A stretch of DNA of 64,000 nt, taken from assembly GCF_026210795.1 (NCBI RefSeq), contig NC_089457.1, positions 186,001 to 250,000 of the forward strand, read 5' to 3'. The translations under genes and the position numbers were made by a program. This stretch comes from Rhizophagus irregularis (Eukaryota; Glomeromycota; Glomeromycetes; Glomerales; Glomeraceae). This document shows positions 58,634 through 64,000 of this stretch, one piece after another. Position 1 is the stretch's first letter. Every line of letters begins with the position of its first letter. The notes beneath the pieces were generated by a model. The model had not been told where the DNA came from. It saw only the letters and a program-made list of their open reading frames with translations, and did not search any database.

Positions 58634-60784
58634 ATGGATAATGATGACAACAAAAATAATAATAATAAAATCAGCGGCAAACGCTTTTTAGATTTTAATA
58701 ATTTAAAACATTTAAAACCTACTACTAGATCTAGTACTAGGTCTACTAGATCTACTAGATCGTCAACGAATATGAATATAGAAGTAATTATTTTAACTTT
58801 AAATTATTATATATATTTGGTTGTAAATTATTATGATTGTATAAATATACTTATATAATTAATATCTTTTAAATCAACGAACAAAATAATTTGAAAGGTT
58901 TTATTTTAGTTTTTTTTTGAACTTGCGTGAACGAATATCTAAAAATACATTATAATTAACAGATACTGAAGCCAATCATCAAACAATTTTAGACGCTTCA
59001 CAAATAGAGACTCCAAAAAAGACGAAAATTGCAAGGTTAGATTTATTTCGTGATAGAGATATTGATGAGATTATTATCGGTACTAATAAAACTACCAAAA
59101 GATCTTCTCAAGTAATATCAGTTATCAATTTTATTATTGTTTATATTATTCATTATTAGTTTATTAAATACATTTTATTGTTTTCATCAGGCAATAAATG
59201 AATCATCAACAATATCCTTTTATATTCCTTCGGTGGTAATTTCTCCTCCTTCTTCTATTAAAACAATGATATCTGATAAAGCAACATCTGGTGGTAAAGC
59301 AGCATCTGGTAAAGCAGCGTCTGGTAAAGCATCTGGTAAAGCAGCATCTGGTAAAATAGCATCTGGTAAAGCATCTGGTAAAGCAGCATCCGGTTCTAGT
59401 AAATTACCATCATCCAGCGTTAAGGCAGTGATTAGTAAAGAATCACCATCAGATAATAATGTGACAACATCATCATCTAAAGTAACAGATCAAGATTAGA
59501 TACGATATATATACTGTTTGTTCATTGTTGTTTTGTTAATAAATTATCAAATTGGTTCTTATTATTCTTATTAATGATAATTTATAGCAGTTAGTTCTGG
59601 TGAATTTGCCAAATTAATACAAATTAATCAAAAAACAGCATCAAAACTCAACACGATTATTAATAATCAAGAAAGGTTTAAAGCTATGTTAAACGAACAA
59701 AAAAACCAGATTTCAAATATAATGTCAGTATTAGATTCTTATCGCAACGTTGAAACTGAAGTCGAGGTTAAAAAAAAGGGTAAAACGAAAAAGAAAGACA
59801 AAAACTCAGATGAATTTTATGACGTAAATATATAATTTAAAGTTATGTATTTCTTTATATTATTTACTAAATATAACAATTTGTATGTATTAAGGATGCG
59901 ATTAAAGATCTTTTTTATGAATTATTTCATGAACATCGACGAGTAACCGACTGACAAATGAAAAATCGCCTTAAAGAAAAATTAGAAAATGATGAAACAT
60001 CCACCAAAATACTCATGAAGTTGTCCAGAAAAGGAGTTTCGTTCGATTATTTGTGGGATGATAGAATGCATTCACAAGTAAGTAGTATTTGTATTATATA
60101 TTAATCATTAATTGCCAAATTTATAACAACTTGTTTATTTTATTAAATATAGTTACTTGCTGCAAATCGCGTTAAAAAAGGTTACTACATTAGAAAATTG
60201 AAAGAAAGTTTGTGGAGTACTTTCGGTATTAATAGAATAACGCCATTCAAAGATAATTTCAGCAAACAACAGATGCAAACATGGAAAGCAAGTAAAAACA
60301 TTCAACAGGTTTATGAAGATTTATACAAACCGAGCTACTTAGATGATCCATCGTTTGATACTTATATTTCGTTAATAATTAAATCAGTTTTTGCATCTGA
60401 TAAAGAGCGTACAAATGAAAACGCCATTTGGGTTCAATCGGTATTAGAAGTTATATTTGACAAGGAACACCTTTTGTCAAAAATCGATGCAGACATTGTC
60501 GATTTATGGACTGGAAATATAATAGATACAGACGTGGTAAGTACTCAACTGAATTGTATGTAATGTTTTAAATTAAATTGCTAGTAATATTATATTTCTT
60601 TATTTAGGATTCTCAAGAATGTGAATGTGAGTCTTCACCCAAAACACCTATAACACTTATTGACGATGATGATGATGAAATTATTGGAGTTGATCATCGT
60701 GTTGATGATGTTTATAATGAGCATACGATGGACGATAATCAAGCAGCTGATTTAGAAGTTGCTGATTTAGAAGAAGAGCAATAA
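58634..60784 (+). CDS. Unknown multi-exon protein with GKAS repeats (transposon cargo), possibly decayed
   Basis: Coding blocks: 58634-58783 (MDNDDNKNNNNKISGKRF, then TRSSTRSTRSTRSS), about 58972-59111, 59191-59430 (tandem GKAASGKASGKA repeats), about 59590-59832 (coiled-coil-like MLNEQKNQISNIMSVLDSYR, then KKKGKTKKKDK), 59895-60077, 60151-60536 (YIRKLKESLWSTFGI, QTWKASKNIQQVYEDLY) and 60608-60784 (acidic tail DDDDDEII...EEEQ-stop). Several junctions are clean (GTAAGT/TAG, phase 0), but the joins of blocks 1-2 and 3-4 do not stay in phase with GT donors, and one TGA lies in block 5 (VTD*QMKN). I do not recognise a catalytic domain. Basic and acidic low-complexity parts suggest a nuclear protein. 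Confidence 0.55.
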
Positions 60785-60904
60785 AAATTCACATGACTTT
60801 TATAATTTAATATTATTCGTTGTTGTCATTTTTTGTCTTTTAATTTATATGTATTATTCTAGTATGCATTATGTATCAATTGCAATTTAGCAATATCATT
60901 AATA

Positions 60905-61409
60905 ATATTAATATAATTATCGTGTTTCAGTTCGTAGAAAGATCATTCAAGTGATTCAGTTGTACAAATCACATTTCCACCTTGTTAGGTTGTGTCACTA
61001 GAAGTGCTATGTCAACGGAAATTTAGTACGTTAATCGCTTAAAAATCTGCGGTAATCCAATTATAATAAAAGGAATTTACATTAGATAATGTATTTAAAT
61101 TGATACGTATTTTATCATAAATAAATTTACATATTTTATATAATATATATATTAATAATATACAATAAAATCATTGCTTTACACATTTTTAATATCAATA
61201 TACGTGTTTTTATACATTGTATACACATTTTTAAACTATCGTTGTTTTACTGTATGTTGTTTTACATTTAAATTGGTGTTATTTTATGCGTTTTTCAACA
61301 TTTTTAGGTGGCGTTGATTGATAAAGGGTTCGTTTCCCTACGTTTTTTGGTGTTAAGCAACACATGGCGTTTTTCAACACTTTATACGCCTGTTTAAAAC
61401 TTGCTGATG
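60905..61409. repeat. Shared right end of the CATCAGCAAG family
   Basis: Counterpart of 44560-45117; includes AACGGAAATTTAGTACGTTA and GGGTTCGTTTCCCTACG. Confidence 0.85.
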
Positions 61410-61974
61410 TTATATGAAAATTTTGTAAATTTACATGCCAATTTTTTTTTCTTTTCAAATAAATCTTTAATAGTATTAATTTAATAAAAGTTATAAAGTT
61501 TTATTATAAGCAAAAACATAAAAATCTTAAGAAAGCTATTAAAAAAATAAATTGAAAACCATTCCTGTTTCAATATTTTTTCACCTTTTACACTATACAG
61601 AAGTTTGATATATAGTTTTTTTATTTTTATATTCTTAAATTTTATGATTACAAATTTCTGTTAAAATAATCCAAATTAATAAATAAACTACCTTTGCATA
61701 AGTAAATAACTATGGCTGAAACACCATTTACAATTAAAACGTATTAAAAATCTAAATATGATAGTTAGTTTATTGTTAGTTAAAAAATAGTATTATAAGA
61801 ACTATCTTTAAAGATTTAAACTATTGTTCTTTTTTTGTAAACTGTAATTTCAGTAAACATTTTTTAAATTTTTTTTAATACTCTTAATCCATTTATAATT
61901 TCCTTTATTTTGTTGATCTATTAGACCATTAATATAAAATTACATTAAACTTAATTTAATTAATTACAAATCAA

Positions 61975-62345
61975 TTACCTTTAAAAATATCAAGTACTTT
62001 TTCTGTTATACTAATAAGCCTTTTATATATCTCTTTACAAACTTGTAAATTCTCATCTTCAGCAACTTCAAAAATTAATGCTGTTTGTAAATTATAAGAA
62101 TTAGATCATTCAAAATCAATAATTTGAGAGGATATTGTATTAATAAAGGGATATTGATGATGATGATAAACTATATCAAAAAATAAAGTATCCACTATTC
62201 CTTTTTGTTATATAAGATATTTACAAATTAAAAAATGGCTAGTAAGAAAAAATGGATATTTACAGAACTAATTATTGATGTTAATTAAATATAAGTCATT
62301 ATTAAAAACTCGTAATGAAAGCTCCTTCCATTTCCTTTTGAATAC
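61975..62345 (-). pseudogene. SWIM zinc-finger/MULE-type relic
   Basis: The minus strand reads KVFKRKWKELSLRVFNNDLY, then FCKYPFFLTSHFLICKYL, in which the Cys spacing recalls a SWIM finger (CxC...CxH) with two ligands changed, then GIVDTLFFDIVYHHHQYP and YNLQTALIFEVAEDENLQVC. Several TAA/TGA/TAG codons interrupt. SWIM fingers usually sit at the C-terminus of FAR1/MULE proteins, so this may be the other end of a family like the one at 17752, but from another locus. Confidence 0.6.
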
Positions 62346-62582
62346 CTTTTACCAATCAGCTTTCTCTTGATTTACAATAAAAATTTGATTAAATTTTCTT
62401 TCATTATGTAAAATCATTTGCTTCGTTCATAATAATAAAGACAATTAAATTCAGGCATGAATAAAAGAATTTCATATGTGCCGATTTTTGGAATTAGTCT
62501 AAATTAAGATTTTTATAAAAATTTAATATTTTAGTAAGATTAACATTACACAAATCTAAATTAAATATGTATTACATACAGT

Positions 62583-62825
62583 TAAGGTTGCTTGTCTAAA
62601 CCTCTTCAAAATCCTACGATTAGTTTCGTCAAAATTTTACTATAGATTTATTATAGTTTCAGCAGAATTTTGGCAGTTTCGGCATTTATAATAAGTTTCG
62701 GCAGTTTCGCCTTTCTCCAAAGTTTCGCCAGTTTTTTAATATAACTTTAATATAGTTTCAGCAGAATTTCGCTTTTTGGCAAAACGCCATCTTGCCTAAA
62801 CCCCTAAGTTTCGGCAAGCAACCTT
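62583..62825. mobile_element. AAGGTTGCTTG MITE, copy 2
   Basis: 243 bp, flanked by a perfect 9-bp duplication ACATACAGT (62574-62582, 62826-62834). Absent at the equivalent place in the repeat at 30272. Confidence 0.93.
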
Positions 62826-62976
62826 ACATACAGTATTTACGTAACTCAGATTTAATAAAAAATAAAAAAAATTTTTTTAATCAATATTCAAAAATAACGG
62901 TAATAACCACTTCTTTTTTCCCATCACTGCTCATCACTTTTCCATCATTTTTCTATTCACTTTTATTAAATATGAC

Positions 62977-63219
62977 TAAGGTTGCTTGTCTAAACCTCTT
63001 CAAAATCCTACGATTAGTTTCGTCAAAATTTTACTATAGATTTATTATGGTTTCGGCAAAGTTTTGGCAGTTTCAGCATTTATAATAAGTTTCAGCAGTT
63101 TCGCCTTTCTCCAAAGTTTCGCCAGTTTTTTAATATAACTTTAATATAGTTTTGGCAAAATTTCGCTTTTTGGCGAAACGCCATCTTGCCTAAACCCCTA
63201 GGTTTCAGCAAGCAACCTT
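62977..63219. mobile_element. AAGGTTGCTTG MITE, copy 3
   Basis: 243 bp, flanked by a perfect 9-bp duplication AAATATGAC (62968-62976, 63220-63228). Nearly identical to copy 2 and absent from the other long repeat. Confidence 0.93.
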
Positions 63220-64000
63220 AAATATGACAAAAAAGTTTATAAGCAAATATAGCAGTTATTTTTAAGTGGTAAGTAAAAGAAAAAACTTAATATTTTATAT
63301 ACCTATAAGACATATTTTTTCATAATTTTTAGCTTTAATTTATTGTTTTTTCTTTGTAAAAAATACATGCAAATAAAAAATAATTATGATATAAAATAGT
63401 TGTAAAATGAATAATAAGATATTTTTTTTTTCAAAATAACTAATTATATATTTGTTTTTTATCTTTTAAAATTATTTTATTAGATTTATTCTACTAAAAT
63501 CCTTAAATGGCAAATAAAATCTTTTAAATAAAGTAAAAGAATTTGGGATTCTCTTATAAAGCATTTTTTGGTAAAAAATAAAATTTTCAGATCGGACTTT
63601 ATGCAGGTGACAAAATCGTGCATTATTATTCCTGGAGATATGCTAACGTCATCATTTTACATTCATTTGAAAGCTGAGAATTTGCTCTATCGTAAGAATC
63701 AAAGATCAGGAAAATTGGATCACTGGATGAGGCGTAATTAATGATCAAAGTCAAATCAAATTTAAAATTAAAATAAATATATTAGACGTAATTATTCACA
63801 ATTCAGTGATTCAATTCATTCGATTTTAGGCTTATTAGATAGACCTCAATTTTCTCTTTCAAATGAATATAATTTCATTCGTGTAGCTTGCATCTACAGG
63901 TATTTAATAATTTTTTTTATATCAGATTTTATCAAACTTATAAAATTTTATATTAATAATATAATTGATGATTCCTAAACATCTACATATATTAAACGAA

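Larger units (their letters stand above)
56548..61409 (+). mobile_element. CATCAGCAAG-family TIR element, copy 2 (carries a gene)
   Basis: Ends CATCAGCAAGTTTGAAAAG and (inverted) CATCAGCAAGTTTTAAACAG; TT lies outside both ends. Left about 320 bp and right about 500 bp match copy 1 at 41469-45117. Between them are a zinc-finger gene fragment on the minus strand, a 169-bp MITE and a multi-exon gene on the plus strand, none of which occurs in copy 1. Confidence 0.85.
62473..64000 (+). repeat. Long dispersed repeat, copy 2 (runs off the window)
   Basis: Direct repeat of 30272-31300 with high identity, interrupted by two MITEs at 62583 and 62977. Still matching at base 64000. Non-coding. Confidence 0.9.

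Overview
The window looks like nuclear DNA of a filamentous fungus, most probably an arbuscular mycorrhizal fungus (Glomeromycotina, Rhizophagus-like). The reasons are very high A+T, short GT-AG introns (about 50-100 bp) with CTAAC/CTRAT-like branch sites, heavy loading with DNA transposons (PIF/Harbinger, pogo/Tigger, hAT, MULE/FAR1) and members of protein families expanded in that group (TRP-like channels, MACPF-like proteins). The species call is inference. No rRNA gene, confident tRNA gene or CRISPR array is visible.

Layout. 1-3.8 kb: broken PIF/Harbinger transposase gene, small repeats and a complete but decayed pogo/Tigger element. 3.8-8.7 kb: gene-free, microsatellite-rich DNA. 8.7-17.3 kb: the gene island, holding an unrecognised five-exon gene, a CCDC137-like nucleolar protein gene divergent from mitochondrial ribosomal protein uL16m, then a UBR7-type E3 gene and a UBE2G2/Ubc7-type E2 gene in tandem. 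All exons of the last four resolve with consistent splice phases. 17.7-25.4 kb: a FAR1-domain gene relic split by four successive insertions, one of them a 5.1-kb element carrying a long micro-exon array. 25.4-34 kb: MITEs and tandem repeats. 34-40 kb: a TRP-like channel gene (coding frame broken once) and an intact MACPF-like gene. 40.9-55.5 kb: one old hAT element dismembered by five later insertions, the youngest being an apparently intact hAT encoding 800 aa. 55.8-64 kb: nested MITEs, a second copy of a large TIR element carrying a GKAS-repeat gene, a SWIM-finger relic and a long repeat that also occurs at 30.3 kb.

The most unusual content is three long tandem arrays (20.0-24.0, 42.2-44.5 and 48.5-50.7 kb). 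They look like satellites, but each unit has the layout of a spliced gene: polypyrimidine tract plus TAG, a 25-50 nt exon, a GT donor sitting in the loop of a perfect hairpin made from the exon end and the intron start, then a second hairpin whose loop side carries ACTAAC, the fungal branch-point sequence. Hairpin arms differ between units but remain complementary. Arrays A and B begin with plausible ATG exons (B also has a TATA box) and A and C end near AATAAA. Each array lies in a different terminal-inverted-repeat element. I read them as TE-borne multi-micro-exon genes with structured introns; this is inference and needs RNA evidence.
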